Positions 1-8,270 of a DNA stretch of 33,268 bases are shown here, in pieces. Under the pieces are notes generated by a model. It saw only the letters and a list, made by a program, of their open reading frames with translations, did no database searches and was not told the origin of the DNA. The stretch spans positions 1 through 33,268 of the forward strand of contig CAYIYM010000023.1 in NCBI GenBank assembly GCA_964367685.1. Direction: 5' to 3'. Source of the DNA: CAUPWF01 sp964367685 (lineage in GTDB: Bacteria; Bacillota; Clostridia; Lachnospirales; Lachnospiraceae). Position 1 is the first letter of the stretch. Each line of letters opens with the position of its first letter. A program made the translations under genes and the position numbers.

Positions 1-83
1 GTACACCAATTATATTTATCCAGAACTATTTTGATAACTACGCAAAATAACATATGACATTATATATTTACAGGCCATAAGAA

Positions 84-129
84 AAAGTGGTATCTCCCAC
101 ATGAGCTAGCTCATAGGAGATACCACTTT
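84..129 (-). terminator. Rho-independent terminator of the peptide-transporter operon
   Basis: A 14-bp perfect stem (84-97 with 116-129) is followed on the minus strand by a run of five T. The loop itself contains the 14-base palindrome ATGAGCTAGCTCAT (101-114), so a taller or alternative hairpin is possible. The stop codon of the last gene (TGA, 111-113) lies inside the hairpin. Confidence 0.85.
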
Positions 130-323
130 GTTATCTTTGCTTTTTTATACATTCCAATTCCTAAAAAAGCCACCAGCATAGCCATAATAGGATTGAGATA
201 TGTATTCATACTCCATAATGCATATCCGGCTTCCCCATATACAGGAACACCTAATGTAGCTGCAAAAAAAGCACCTGCTGCAAACACATAACCACAATAT
301 ACAATTACTACAATCCCAACCAT
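111..323 (-). CDS. Small hypothetical membrane protein at the end of the peptide ABC transporter operon
   Basis: Predicted protein of 70 residues with two hydrophobic segments (about residues 1-25 and 40-58) and a basic C-terminus (KKAKITKW). I do not recognise the family. The frame is open to a GTG at 371, but nothing like a ribosome site precedes it, whereas GGAGGA (333-338) sits 9 bases before the ATG at 323, so I chose that start. It follows the OppC-type permease by about 150 bases on the same strand and ends inside the terminator hairpin. It is therefore probably the last gene of the transporter transcript and could be a small accessory subunit, but function is unknown. No separate promoter was evident in the gap. 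Confidence 0.55.
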   Translation of the reverse strand: MVGIVVIVYCGYVFAAGAFFAATLGVPVYGEAGYALWSMNTYLNPIMAMLVAFLGIGMYKKAKITKWYLL

Positions 324-475
324 AGATTTCATTCCTCCACGGTTTAAAAACGTAGTAATACCTTCTGACACCTCACTATTTACTATATTAAAAAGAGGTA
401 AAATGAAATTTCTTAAACATTTTCTTGAACATTTAACTCTTTATTTAATTAGTAGCAGGGCATGATTCTTCTATC

Positions 476-1312
476 TTATAATTTTTTTCTTAGTTTTGGA
501 TCTAGTAAATCTCTTAGCCCATCTCCAATGAAATTTGCCCCCATCGCCAATGTGAAGATTGCAAGTCCTGGGAATCCAGCAATCCAGAATTTATTGAAGT
601 AATCCACTCCATCTGATACCATAACTCCCCACTCAGGTGTCGGTGGTGCAACACCAAGCCCTAAGAAGCTAAGTGTTGAAAACAGTAAGATTTTATTTCC
701 AAAATCAGTTGTTGCCATAATAAGCGCCGATGTATAGCTATTCGGTATTACTTCTAGAAATAGAATTCTCTTACTTGACGCACCAAGAGCAACCGCCGCT
801 GTAATATACTCCTCTTCTTTTACTGAAACTACTACATTTCGCATTACCCTTGCATATGTTGGCCATCCTACAATAACTAATGCTAGCATTGTATTCATTA
901 AGCTTGCTCCAAGTGCTGAAGTAATTACAATGGCTAGGATTAGTGTTGGGAATGCGATGATTAACTCTGAAAGCCTCATCATTACATCGTCAACAACTCC
1001 TCCTACATATCCTGCAATCGCTCCATAGATGCTACCGATAAGTCCTGCAATTACCACTGCTGCAACACCTGCTGTAACAGATACTCGTCCACCATAAAGC
1101 ACACGACTAAATACATCTCTTCCGAAATTATCTGTCCCAAATAAATGCTCCATAGACGGCGGCTGTAATTTAATAGTCAAATCCTGTGCTAGCGGATCAT
1201 AAGGTGCAATCACTGGTGCAAAAATTACCAATATCGCCCACAAGACGCATATTCCTACCCCTATTGTAAAAAGTATATTTGATTTAAACATTTTTTTAAT
1301 TGCTTGATACAT
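476..1312 (-). CDS. Peptide ABC transporter permease, OppC/DppC type
   Basis: Inner-membrane permease subunit of a peptide importer that pairs with the OppB-type subunit to form the translocation path. The 278 residues are close to the family norm. There is an N-terminal membrane segment (about 12-34), then the typical OppC motif LFGTDNFGRDVFSRVLYGGR (about 57-76), five further membrane segments, and the cytoplasmic coupling loop EEEYITAAVALGASSKRIL, which contacts the ATPases in this family. The C-terminal GDGLRDLLDPKLR is characteristic of OppC/DppC. The start codon lies 2 bases after the OppB stop, indicating translational coupling. Substrate (dipeptide, oligopeptide or nickel-type) cannot be told from sequence. 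Confidence 0.95.
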   Translation of the reverse strand: MYQAIKKMFKSNILFTIGVGICVLWAILVIFAPVIAPYDPLAQDLTIKLQPPSMEHLFGTDNFGRDVFSRVLYGGRVSVTAGVAAVVIAGLIGSIYGAIAGYVGGVVDDVMMRLSELIIAFPTLILAIVITSALGASLMNTMLALVIVGWPTYARVMRNVVVSVKEEEYITAAVALGASSKRILFLEVIPNSYTSALIMATTDFGNKILLFSTLSFLGLGVAPPTPEWGVMVSDGVDYFNKFWIAGFPGLAIFTLAMGANFIGDGLRDLLDPKLRKKL

Positions 1313-1314
1313 TT

Positions 1315-2331
1315 CTAAGTCCTCACTTTCGGATCTACGATGCCATGAATTACATCCACGATAATATTAATCATCGTATAGTTAAAAGCTATCAACATCG
1401 CACACCCTATAATTCCTGGCGAATCTAGAGTAGTAACTGACTGATATGCAAATTGTCCTACTCCTGGTATTGAAAAGATTTGTTCTACTAATACCGTTCC
1501 ACCTAGCAAGTTTCCAAAGCCAAGTCCGATAACTGTTAGCACTGGAATCAATACATTTCCAAATGCATGCTTCCACACAACCGCTTTTGTAGACAGCCCT
1601 TTTGCTTTTGCTGTCCTTATGTAATCTGTCGACATAATATCTAACATATTCGATCTAGTAGTCCTAGCTATCAATCCCATTGAGAATGATCCAAGACAAA
1701 TCGCTGGCAACAACATATGCTGAAAACTATTCCATGCTTTTGCCAAATTCCCTTCCAGGATACTATCGAATACATAAAGACCTGTTACATGATTCGGAAC
1801 TAAAAACTCAGAACTTAGACGCCCTGTTCCTGGTGATATACCAAGAGTAAAGTAAAACACATACAATAGTAAAAGTGCAAACCAGAATGTAGGTATACTA
1901 ACCCCTACTATAGAAATGCTTCTTACCAGTTGATCGATAATCGAATTTCTTTTTAATGCTGAAATGACTCCAAACAATATTCCAAATACTGATGCAAATA
2001 GCGTTGCAAAAAATGCTAATTCAAATGTTGCTGGAAAGCATCGAATCAACTCGTCTATTACTGCTTTCCCTGTTCTCATTGATGTTCCAAAGTCTAATTG
2101 GAGCAGTTGTTTCATGTACAGTAAGTATTGTTCCCAAACTGGTTTGTCAAGTCCCCATTTCACTCGAAATGCTTCAACAATTTCTGGATTATTCAAATTC
2201 CTTTGACTTAGGTTTGCTGATACCGGATCTCCTGGAACAAGTCTTGTTAGAACAAATACGATAGTCGCTAAACCTATCATCAATATAAGTAAGTACACGA
2301 GTCTTTTAATTATTAATTTTAATATATCCAT
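1315..2331 (-). CDS. Peptide ABC transporter permease, OppB/DppB type
   Basis: Partner permease of the importer, 338 residues. It starts with the usual OppB N-terminus (MDILKLIIKRLVYLL), followed by TRLVPGDP (about 30-37), the periplasmic-loop motif WGLDKP with QYLLYM, and the EAA-type loop DYIRTAKAKGLSTKAVVWKHA (split here by eye, about residues 235-256). It ends in VDVIHGIVDPKVRT. The frame extends upstream to a GTG at 2370, but AAGGTGG stands 5 bases before the ATG at 2331 and the protein then begins as the family does, so the shorter start is preferred. It sits between the solute-binding gene and OppC. Confidence 0.95.
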   Translation of the reverse strand: MDILKLIIKRLVYLLILMIGLATIVFVLTRLVPGDPVSANLSQRNLNNPEIVEAFRVKWGLDKPVWEQYLLYMKQLLQLDFGTSMRTGKAVIDELIRCFPATFELAFFATLFASVFGILFGVISALKRNSIIDQLVRSISIVGVSIPTFWFALLLLYVFYFTLGISPGTGRLSSEFLVPNHVTGLYVFDSILEGNLAKAWNSFQHMLLPAICLGSFSMGLIARTTRSNMLDIMSTDYIRTAKAKGLSTKAVVWKHAFGNVLIPVLTVIGLGFGNLLGGTVLVEQIFSIPGVGQFAYQSVTTLDSPGIIGCAMLIAFNYTMINIIVDVIHGIVDPKVRT

Positions 2332-2358
2332 ATTTACCACCTTGAAAATACTTTTTTT

Positions 2359-2384
2359 CAGTCCAGCCACTTTGGGCTGAACTG
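2359..2384 (-). other. Intercistronic stem-loop between the solute-binding and OppB genes
   Basis: Imperfect inverted repeat: CAGTCCAGCC (2359-2368) faces GGGCTGAACTG (2374-2384), one mismatch, 5-base loop. On the minus strand it is followed by A rather than T residues, so it is not a terminator. A stem-loop just after the binding-protein gene could stabilise that part of the message, as seen in other binding-protein operons (inference). Confidence 0.45.
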
Positions 2385-2402
2385 AATTGTTTATCTTTGA
2401 AC

Positions 2403-4025
2403 TTACTCTGCTGCAATTGCTCTAAAGTCAATTCTATAACTATCCGAGTATTCTATTCCTGTTAACCCTGTCTTATATCCAAAATGACTTGGTGTTTGGA
2501 ACAATGGAATAAATGGTCCATAAGTCTCGGTAGCCTCTTGTAATTCCGTCATTAATGCATCTTTTGTTGTTGGATCTGTAGATGATTTAATTGCGATAGA
2601 CATGTCTGCTATCTCTTGATCCATTGTCGCTTCCCATCCTGCTCGAAGCCCTACGTAGTCACCTGCTGCAAAAGTAACTTGGTTGATTGCATCATTATAA
2701 TCTGGACTCCAGTACATAACACTTGCTGGCAATACTCCATCTCTGTAATCATCTGCATATCCACCATTCCAGTCAATTGTCTGGATATTTAGTGTAATTC
2801 CTACTTCTGCGAAATCTGCTGCCAATTTTTGTGCAACATCAGTCATTGGAATTCCCTCTGCTGATAATGTAGTTACTGGGAACTCCATTTCAAATCCATC
2901 AGCATATCCTGCTTCGGCAAGAAGTTCTTTTGCCTTATCTAGATCTCTTTCAAGTGTCATTTCACCCAAAGATTCTTTAAATCCTACTTGGATAAATGAT
3001 GCTGGTGTCACTGAACCTTCTCCTGCCATCATACGAAGTCCCTCATAATCAATTGCATAACGAAGTGCTTCTTGTACTTTAGGATCTGCTGTTGGTCCAT
3101 ATTCTGAATTCATATTCATGAACATAAATACCAGCATTTTAGTTGCAGTATTTTGAATTTCAACGCCTTCTGTTCCTTCAATTTGTTCCACTGTATCTAA
3201 TGTTAAGTTCATAGCGATATCGATATCGCCTCTTGATAATGCCATCATTTGTGTATTAGCATCAGCCATAACTTGGATCGTAATAGAATCTGCATATGGA
3301 GCTTCTCCCCAATAATCAGCATTTCTTTCAAGTACAACTTCTTGATCTGGAATATAACTTGTCATTACATAAGGACCTGATCCATATGATGTTATATCCA
3401 TAGCAGCACTTGCTGTGTCTGCTGTCGCTGCATCTTCTCCATCGGTAGCTCCTTCTTCGATCAATGTTGTGCTATCAATAATCGATGTTGCTGCATAAGT
3501 TAACTTTGCGATTAAAGTTAAATCCGGTTGATTCAAGTTAAATACCACCGTATGCTCATCTGGAGTATCGATTGAATCTACCGAATCCATAATAAATGAT
3601 GGATTGTCTTTTAAATTCTTAAGTCTTATCAAACTAAAAGCTACATCTTCTGAAGTAACTGGATTTCCATTTGCAAATGTTGCCTCTTCTGCTAATGTCA
3701 CTGTACAAGTCAAAGCATCTTCAGCGAATTCGTATCCTGTCGCTAAATTATTTGCTGGTTCTTCCGATTCAGCTGTGAATCTAAATAAAGTATCATATGT
3801 CGCTGCAATCACAGTTGATGTATATACTTCATATGCTCTTCCTGGATCTAGTGATTGAATATCTACCGCACAACCGACAGTTAAATCCTTACTTACTTCT
3901 GTCGTTCCATCTCCTCCGCCTTCTGTTGCAGTTGCATCTCCTGTGGGCGCATCTGGTCCCCCGCAAGCTACTGCACTAGCTCCTAAGGCCGCAATCATTA
4001 GTAAAACTATTAATTTCTTTTTCAT
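2403..4025 (-). CDS. Peptide ABC transporter substrate-binding lipoprotein (SBP_bac_5 family)
   Basis: Extracytoplasmic binding protein that captures the peptide and delivers it to the OppB/OppC permease. The 540 residues begin with a lipoprotein signal peptide (MKKKLIVLLMIAALGASAVAC, lipobox ending at Cys21), followed by a Thr/Gly/Glu-rich linker. The SBP_bac_5 core starts at about residue 48 (LTVGCAVDIQSLDPGRAYE) and includes the family signature region VAFSLIRLKN near residue 130 and the IPLFQTPSHFGYK stretch near the C-terminus. It lies third in the operon, after the two ATPases, with a good AAAGGAG ribosome site. Ligand specificity is unknown. Confidence 0.95.
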   Translation of the reverse strand: MKKKLIVLLMIAALGASAVACGGPDAPTGDATATEGGGDGTTEVSKDLTVGCAVDIQSLDPGRAYEVYTSTVIAATYDTLFRFTAESEEPANNLATGYEFAEDALTCTVTLAEEATFANGNPVTSEDVAFSLIRLKNLKDNPSFIMDSVDSIDTPDEHTVVFNLNQPDLTLIAKLTYAATSIIDSTTLIEEGATDGEDAATADTASAAMDITSYGSGPYVMTSYIPDQEVVLERNADYWGEAPYADSITIQVMADANTQMMALSRGDIDIAMNLTLDTVEQIEGTEGVEIQNTATKMLVFMFMNMNSEYGPTADPKVQEALRYAIDYEGLRMMAGEGSVTPASFIQVGFKESLGEMTLERDLDKAKELLAEAGYADGFEMEFPVTTLSAEGIPMTDVAQKLAADFAEVGITLNIQTIDWNGGYADDYRDGVLPASVMYWSPDYNDAINQVTFAAGDYVGLRAGWEATMDQEIADMSIAIKSSTDPTTKDALMTELQEATETYGPFIPLFQTPSHFGYKTGLTGIEYSDSYRIDFRAIAAE

Positions 4026-4061
4026 AATTCTCTCCTTTTCCTTTACACATAAGTTTCATTA

Positions 4062-5021
4062 TTATTTATCATATAAATGGCATGCCACTTGATGACCTGG
4101 TTCTACTTCTATCAGTTTTGGTGCTTCCGTCTTACAACGTTCGCATATTTTACTACACCTTGTATGAAAGAAACATCCTTCTGGTGGATTAGACGGATTT
4201 GGTATATCCCCTTCTAGGATGATGCGTTCTGTTTTTCCCTCCTGCCTCGTCTTTGGAATAGCCGACAATAAGGCTTCTGTATATGGGTGGTATGTCTTTG
4301 CATACAATCGTTCTACATCTGCAATCTCCGCAATTCTACCAAGATACATCACTGCCACTCTATCACTAATGTGATGAACTACATTTAAATTATGTGAGAT
4401 AAACATGTAGGTCAACCCTAGTTTCTTTTGTAGCTCAGCAAGTAAGTTTAGCACCTGTGCTTGTACTGATACGTCTAAAGCTGACACAGCTTCATCACAT
4501 ACGATGAATTTGGGATTTAGTGCAAGAGCTCTAGCAATTCCCACACGTTGTTTTTGTCCCCCAGACATCTCATGTGGGTATCTAGATAGGTGGTATTCAG
4601 ATAATCCTACTAACTCCACCAATTCTAGGATTCTTTTGTCAATATATTCTTTATCTTTAATTTTTTGTATCTTAAAAGGCTCTTTTAAAATATCTATCAC
4701 TTTTCTTCTCGGATTCAAACATGCTGATGGATCTTGAAAAATAATCTGCATATCACGCCTTTTCTCTTTTAGCTGTGTTTTTGATAATGTGGCCAATTCA
4801 ACATCATCAAATAGAATCGTTCCTTCTGTTTGCTTTGTCAGTTGAAGGATGGTTTTACCAAGCGTGCTCTTTCCACACCCTGATTCGCCTACAATTCCAA
4901 GTGTCTCGCCCTCTAGAATGTCAAAAGAGACATCATTGACAGCTTTTACCGTGCCACCTTTCACCTTAAAATACATCTTCAAATTTTCAATCTTTAGTAA
5001 TTCTTTTTTCTCTGTTGACAT
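4062..5021 (-). CDS. Peptide ABC transporter ATP-binding protein, OppF/DppF type
   Basis: Cytoplasmic ATPase driving import together with the OppD-type partner. The 319 residues show Walker A GESGCGKST (45-53), the Q-loop region IIFQDPSACLNPRR, the ABC signature MSGGQKQRVGIARAL (about 150-165), Walker B FIVCDEAVSALD and the H-loop ISHN. The C-terminal oligopeptide/dipeptide transporter extension contains the cysteine-rich FHTRCSKICERC and CHLYDK typical of these ATPases, which in relatives binds an iron-sulfur cluster. It starts 3 bases after the stop of the preceding ATPase gene, with AAAGGAG upstream. Confidence 0.95.
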   Translation of the reverse strand: MSTEKKELLKIENLKMYFKVKGGTVKAVNDVSFDILEGETLGIVGESGCGKSTLGKTILQLTKQTEGTILFDDVELATLSKTQLKEKRRDMQIIFQDPSACLNPRRKVIDILKEPFKIQKIKDKEYIDKRILELVELVGLSEYHLSRYPHEMSGGQKQRVGIARALALNPKFIVCDEAVSALDVSVQAQVLNLLAELQKKLGLTYMFISHNLNVVHHISDRVAVMYLGRIAEIADVERLYAKTYHPYTEALLSAIPKTRQEGKTERIILEGDIPNPSNPPEGCFFHTRCSKICERCKTEAPKLIEVEPGHQVACHLYDK

Positions 5022-5024
5022 ATC

Positions 5025-6017
5025 CTACTCCTTTGTCTGTGCATATTTCCAGCACTTCACTTTTCTATCATCCATCAAGACAACTGGCGGTGCTTTCTTC
5101 TTACAAATATCCATTGTACAATCGCATCTTTCTGCAAATGTGCACCCTTCAATCTTCTCTGTCGGATTTGGCACTGAACCTGGAATAGTCTCTAGTGCAG
5201 CTTTCTTCTCTCCCACTGTTGGAATTGCTTTAATTAATCCTCTTGAATAGGGGTGAAGTGGATTTTCAAATAATTCTTTTGTAGTAGCTTCTTCCACAAC
5301 ACTTCCTGTATACATTACAACGATTCTATCGCAAAGTTCATTTACAACTCCTAAATCGTGAGTAATCATAATGATTGCTGTATCGTGTTCTTTGTTTAAC
5401 TTTCTCATTAAATCTAATATTTGAGCTTGAATTGTCACGTCTAAGGCTGTGGTTGGTTCATCTGCAATCAATACTCCCGGATTACAGGCAAGTGCCATTG
5501 CTATCATGATTCTTTGACGCATTCCCCCTGACATTTGGTGTGGATACTGTTTATATCGATCTTTTGGATTTGCAATTCCTACTTCTGTCATCAATTTTAT
5601 TGTTTCTTCTTTTGCTTCTTTTTTGCTCATTTTTTTATGCAAAATCAAAATTTCAGCTATCTGTTTCCCACATGCAATAATCGGGTTTAATGATGTCATT
5701 GGCTCTTGAAAAATCATCGAGATATCATTTCCTCTTAACTCTTGCATCTGCTTTTCCGATAGTTTTAATATATCATTTCCTTTATACATAATGGATCCCG
5801 TTACTTTTGTACCAGGTAATTCGGTTACAAGTCGCATCGTTTGTAATGAAGAAACACTCTTACCACTTCCACTTTCTCCTACTATCCCTAACATTTCCCC
5901 CTTATGAAGGACGTACGATAATTCATTTACCGCCTTAACTGGTCCTTCCATAGTCTGAAATTCAACGGTAAGATTATTCAATTCCAATAATACTTCTTTG
6001 TTTTTAGATGCTTCCAT
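5025..6017 (-). CDS. Peptide ABC transporter ATP-binding protein, OppD/DppD type
   Basis: First gene of the operon and ATPase partner of the OppF-type protein. The 330 residues carry Walker A GESGSGKS (47-54), Q-loop IFQEPMTSLNPI, signature MSGGMRQRIMIAMALA (about 163), Walker B VLIADEPTTALD and the H-loop ITHD. The C-terminal extension has the expected cysteines (GCTFAERCDCTMDIC and KCWKYA). It is led by a consensus sigma-A promoter about 50 bases upstream and is transcribed away from the cyclophilin-like gene. Confidence 0.95.
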   Translation of the reverse strand: MEASKNKEVLLELNNLTVEFQTMEGPVKAVNELSYVLHKGEMLGIVGESGSGKSVSSLQTMRLVTELPGTKVTGSIMYKGNDILKLSEKQMQELRGNDISMIFQEPMTSLNPIIACGKQIAEILILHKKMSKKEAKEETIKLMTEVGIANPKDRYKQYPHQMSGGMRQRIMIAMALACNPGVLIADEPTTALDVTIQAQILDLMRKLNKEHDTAIIMITHDLGVVNELCDRIVVMYTGSVVEEATTKELFENPLHPYSRGLIKAIPTVGEKKAALETIPGSVPNPTEKIEGCTFAERCDCTMDICKKKAPPVVLMDDRKVKCWKYAQTKE

Positions 6018-6072
6018 GTTTCAAACTTCCTTCCACATACATTCTTAATAAAACATTTATTTTTATCGACCA

Positions 6073-6101
6073 AGTATAGCACATACTTTTTAGCACGTCA
6101 A
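6073..6101 (-). promoter_or_regulatory. Sigma-A promoter of the peptide-transporter operon
   Basis: On the minus strand TTGACG (6096-6101) and TATACT (6073-6078) are separated by exactly 17 bases. Transcription would begin near 6066, about 50 bases before the first ATPase gene. Confidence 0.8.
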
Positions 6102-6175
6102 TACTTCGACGCTTTAATATTTGAAAGTAAATGCAAGTTTGTTTTCTTTTTCCTGCATTTATCAACTGAAACCTA

Positions 6176-6204
6176 TTGCTTTTCTACACGCTTTAGGATA
6201 TACT
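6176..6204 (+). promoter_or_regulatory. Sigma-A promoter of the cyclophilin-like gene
   Basis: TTGCTT (6176-6181) and TATACT (6199-6204) are spaced by 17 bases. A good ribosome site AAAGGAG (6226-6232) lies 7 bases before the ATG at 6240. Confidence 0.7.
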
Positions 6205-6239
6205 TCTCTCATCATTTCAATAAGTAAAGGAGTAATAAA

Positions 6240-6800
6240 ATGAATCCAATTGTAACATTTACAATGCACACAAAAGAAAAGATTGTAGTCGAGCTTCTAC
6301 CCGAACTTGCACCAAATACTGTAAACAGCTTTATTTATCTTGCTCAAAAAGGATGCTATGATAACCATGCAATTCAAAGAATTGTTCCTGGTTCTTGGGT
6401 TGATTTAAGTTATTCTGCCTTTGGTAAAGATTATGCAAAGTATTTCTTAGACAATGAAGCAAAGATTCAAGATAATCGTATGATTTCATATGGCATGATG
6501 TGTATGGGAGGATATGGAGAAAACGATATAGCAGGTGGCGAAGTGTTTTTCCCTCTCCGTGATTGTCCTGACCTCGTTGGGAAATACCCTATTTTAGGGA
6601 AGATTATAGAAGGTGCCGAACTGCTTCGTCTGTTTGAAACAGTTCCTACTAGACCTATAAAGCTTGAGAAATCACCTTCCGTTGAGATCAACGAACCTTT
6701 AGATCCTATTATCATTGAATCTGTAACTATTGAAACTTTTGGCCTAAAATACGACGAACCTATTATTAAAAGTCCATTAGAATATCCTGAAAAATGGTAA
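6240..6800 (+). CDS. Cyclophilin-type peptidyl-prolyl isomerase-like protein
   Basis: The cyclophilin fold is recognisable over 186 residues. The N-terminal strand is followed by ELAPNTVNSFIYLAQKGCYD (18-41 region), then IQRIVPG, whose Arg47 matches the catalytic arginine of the family, and later GGEVFFPL and GKIIEGAELL. The usual FMxQGGD motif after the arginine is replaced by SWVDLSY, so the residues that pack on the substrate proline are not conserved. There is no signal peptide, so the protein is cytoplasmic. The C-terminal 40 residues (PSVEINEP onward) extend past the usual end. It is monocistronic, with its own promoter and terminator. Prolyl isomerase activity is plausible but uncertain. 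Confidence 0.8.
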   Translation: MNPIVTFTMHTKEKIVVELLPELAPNTVNSFIYLAQKGCYDNHAIQRIVPGSWVDLSYSAFGKDYAKYFLDNEAKIQDNRMISYGMMCMGGYGENDIAGGEVFFPLRDCPDLVGKYPILGKIIEGAELLRLFETVPTRPIKLEKSPSVEINEPLDPIIIESVTIETFGLKYDEPIIKSPLEYPEKW

Positions 6801-6834
6801 ACTATGACTATTGTGGAAAATATTTATATAAACC

Positions 6835-6870
6835 AAAAGCCTTGAGCGTTCATGTGGCTCAAGGCTTTTT
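6835..6870 (+). terminator. Rho-independent terminator after the cyclophilin-like gene
   Basis: A 13-bp perfect stem (6835-6847 with 6857-6869) with a 9-base loop ends in a T run on the plus strand. The A run on the other side means it could also act for the convergent minus-strand gene. Confidence 0.9.
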
Positions 6871-6893
6871 AATATTATTTTCTTTTTGAGTTG

Positions 6894-6974
6894 CTATTTA
6901 AATAAATCTTTTAATTTTTGCTTTCCTACATCAGTTTCAAGGTCAGCACTTTTCAGTTCTTCTTTATCCTTCAT
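6894..6974 (-). CDS. Possible 26-residue peptide overlapping the YczE-like gene
   Basis: An ATG at 6974 overlaps the last codons and stop of the membrane-protein gene in another frame (ATGAAGGATAA) and opens a 26-codon frame ending in TAG at 6894. The predicted peptide is charged (begins MKDKEELK, ends KLKDLFK) and could form an amphipathic helix. It could be translationally coupled, or a remnant of a longer C-terminus lost by frameshift, or chance. Confidence 0.25.
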   Translation of the reverse strand: MKDKEELKSADLETDVGKQKLKDLFK

Positions 6975-7611
6975 AACGAGTTACAATTGAATCTACAACA
7001 CTTTCACTAATCGGAAGGAAGCATTGAACCACTGGACCTGTAAGCAAAATTGCAACCACTGTCCCAATCCCAATCGTTCCTCCAAGCAAAAAGCCAATAA
7101 GTGTAAATATAGCATCGCAAGCAATGCGTACGTAACGGAATTGAATATGTTTTAACTTATCGGTTACAACAATAGCTACCAAATCGTTTGGTCCTGTTCC
7201 TGCATCGCTTTTAATAACCAGTGACATCCCTATCGATAAGACTGCACAACCTAATGCCATTATAATAAAACGAATCACCATTGTGGAATCACCATTAATT
7301 CTTCCATCAAATGCCCAAAGAAAAAAGTCGATTATCCAACCACCACATACTGCACATACTACAGAGCCTGCTTTTATGTATCCTTTTGCAAAAACAAGCA
7401 TTAATACTGTAATCACACAGAGCACGATTACATGCATCTGCCCTATCGTAATTCCTACTAAATTAGAAAGCCCTTGTACAAAAATTGTAAATGTATCTGT
7501 TCCTAATTCAGTAATTAAAAACATAGTCACTCCTAAATGAGCAATTGTAAGACCAATCAACAGCAAAACCATGCGTATTACCATTTCTTTCAGACTGCGT
7601 TTCTCTTTCAT
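6964..7611 (-). CDS. YczE/YyaS/YitT-family integral membrane protein
   Basis: Multi-pass inner-membrane protein of 215 residues with about five to six hydrophobic segments. Family hallmarks are LGVTMFLITELGTDTFTIF (about 26-45), a second pseudo-repeat with IGMSLVIKSDAGTGPNDLV (about 126-144) and GTIGIGTVVAILLTGPVV. The repeated G-T-D/G-P-N-D pattern is the duplication seen in YitT/YczE-type proteins. Biochemical role is unknown. It is preceded by AAAGGAAG and by its own promoter, and faces the cyclophilin-like gene convergently. Confidence 0.85.
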   Translation of the reverse strand: MKEKRSLKEMVIRMVLLLIGLTIAHLGVTMFLITELGTDTFTIFVQGLSNLVGITIGQMHVIVLCVITVLMLVFAKGYIKAGSVVCAVCGGWIIDFFLWAFDGRINGDSTMVIRFIIMALGCAVLSIGMSLVIKSDAGTGPNDLVAIVVTDKLKHIQFRYVRIACDAIFTLIGFLLGGTIGIGTVVAILLTGPVVQCFLPISESVVDSIVTRYEG

Positions 7612-7661
7612 TTCATTGGAACTTCCTTTCTAGCTATTTATTTTTTTAGCTTATACTATTA

Positions 7662-7691
7662 ATAGTAGCAAAAAGAAAAGGTTTGTGTCAA
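7662..7691 (-). promoter_or_regulatory. Sigma-A promoter of the YczE-like gene
   Basis: TTGACA (7686-7691) and TACTAT (7662-7667) on the minus strand, 18-base spacing, about 50 bases before the start codon. Confidence 0.75.
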
Positions 7692-7861
7692 TGCACAATA
7701 TAAATCTATGTGACTTCTCTAATCTTCATAAATAGTATTGAATATCAAACATAACGCTAATAAGATGTAGTAGATTGAGCTGTCGGTAAATAAGGTAGTC
7801 TGACTAGAAGGGTAACCACTCCCATTTTCACTCCATTATATAGTATAATATAACTATGTTT

Positions 7862-7910
7862 AAAAAATAAAACCTCGAAACCCTTGATAATTACGAGGGT
7901 TTTGAGGTTT
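7862..7910 (-). terminator. Terminator at the left end of the accessory region
   Basis: A long stem (AAACCTCGAAACCCT 7870-7884 facing AGGGTTTTGAGGTTT 7896-7910, one mismatch) is followed on the minus strand by a T-rich tract (TTTTATTTTTT). It would stop transcription coming from the AlbA/GHKL gene. A motif GAAATGGAGTA precedes it on the minus strand and is also found before the hairpin at 23414-23446. Confidence 0.75.
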
Positions 7911-7970
7911 CTTGGTGTTACTCCATTTCGATTCCGAGTTCTATATATAGTATTTTTCCAACTCTAAATC

Positions 7971-7986
7971 ACACTATATGTAGTGT
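7971..7986. repeat. Short palindrome ACACTATATGTAGTGT
   Basis: Perfect 6-bp arms around TATG in the gene-free stretch 7692-8335. Could be a protein-binding site; nothing else supports a role. Confidence 0.35.
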
Positions 7987-8035
7987 TTGTTTTCTCTTAA
8001 TTCTTGAAATTCTATGTGGATTTGATAGAAGGTGC

Positions 8036-8051
8036 TGACATTTTTACGTCA
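8036..8051. repeat. Palindromic element TGACATTTTTACGTCA, copy 1
   Basis: A 16-base near-palindrome (TGAC arms), identical to the copy at 10091-10106. Both copies lie downstream of winged-helix coding sequence on the minus strand. Confidence 0.6.
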
Positions 8052-8098
8052 GATGTATTTACAATTCATGTTATACTAACACCATGTAATTATTTCCC

Positions 8099-8140
8099 AT
8101 TCGAGTTTTTTATTTTTTCACTCGAATAGCACTCGAATAA
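8099..8140. repeat. ATTCGAGT/ACTCGAAT hairpin cluster, copy 1
   Basis: ATTCGAGT (8099-8106) faces ACTCGAAT (8120-8127) across a T-rich spacer, followed by another ACTCGAAT (8131-8138). The first 32 bases (8099-8130) recur exactly at 8293-8324. Confidence 0.8.
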
Positions 8141-8162
8141 ATGATCTATTCACTTTGGGCTA

Positions 8163-8186
8163 AACTACGACACAAACTATGACATC
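8163..8186. repeat. Tandem ACTAYGACA motif, copy 1
   Basis: Two direct copies, ACTACGACAC and ACTATGACAT, 12 bases apart. A related pair (sharing AACTACGACACAA) occurs at 12027-12049, just past the 3' end of the Fic relic. Confidence 0.5.
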
Positions 8187-8270
8187 GATATCTGCAAAGT
8201 CCTTTTCCTGATTCTACTAGTAACTACTCAACTTCGGCAATATATATTTTTGCATACTACCAATTCCTCT

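Noticed and set aside
2359..2384. Terminator between the binding-protein and OppB genes
   Set aside because: The hairpin is followed by A rather than T residues on the transcribed strand.
4849..5250. Open frame of 133 codons on the plus strand
   Set aside because: Spans the ends of the two transporter ATPase genes in antisense; both ATPases have complete motifs.
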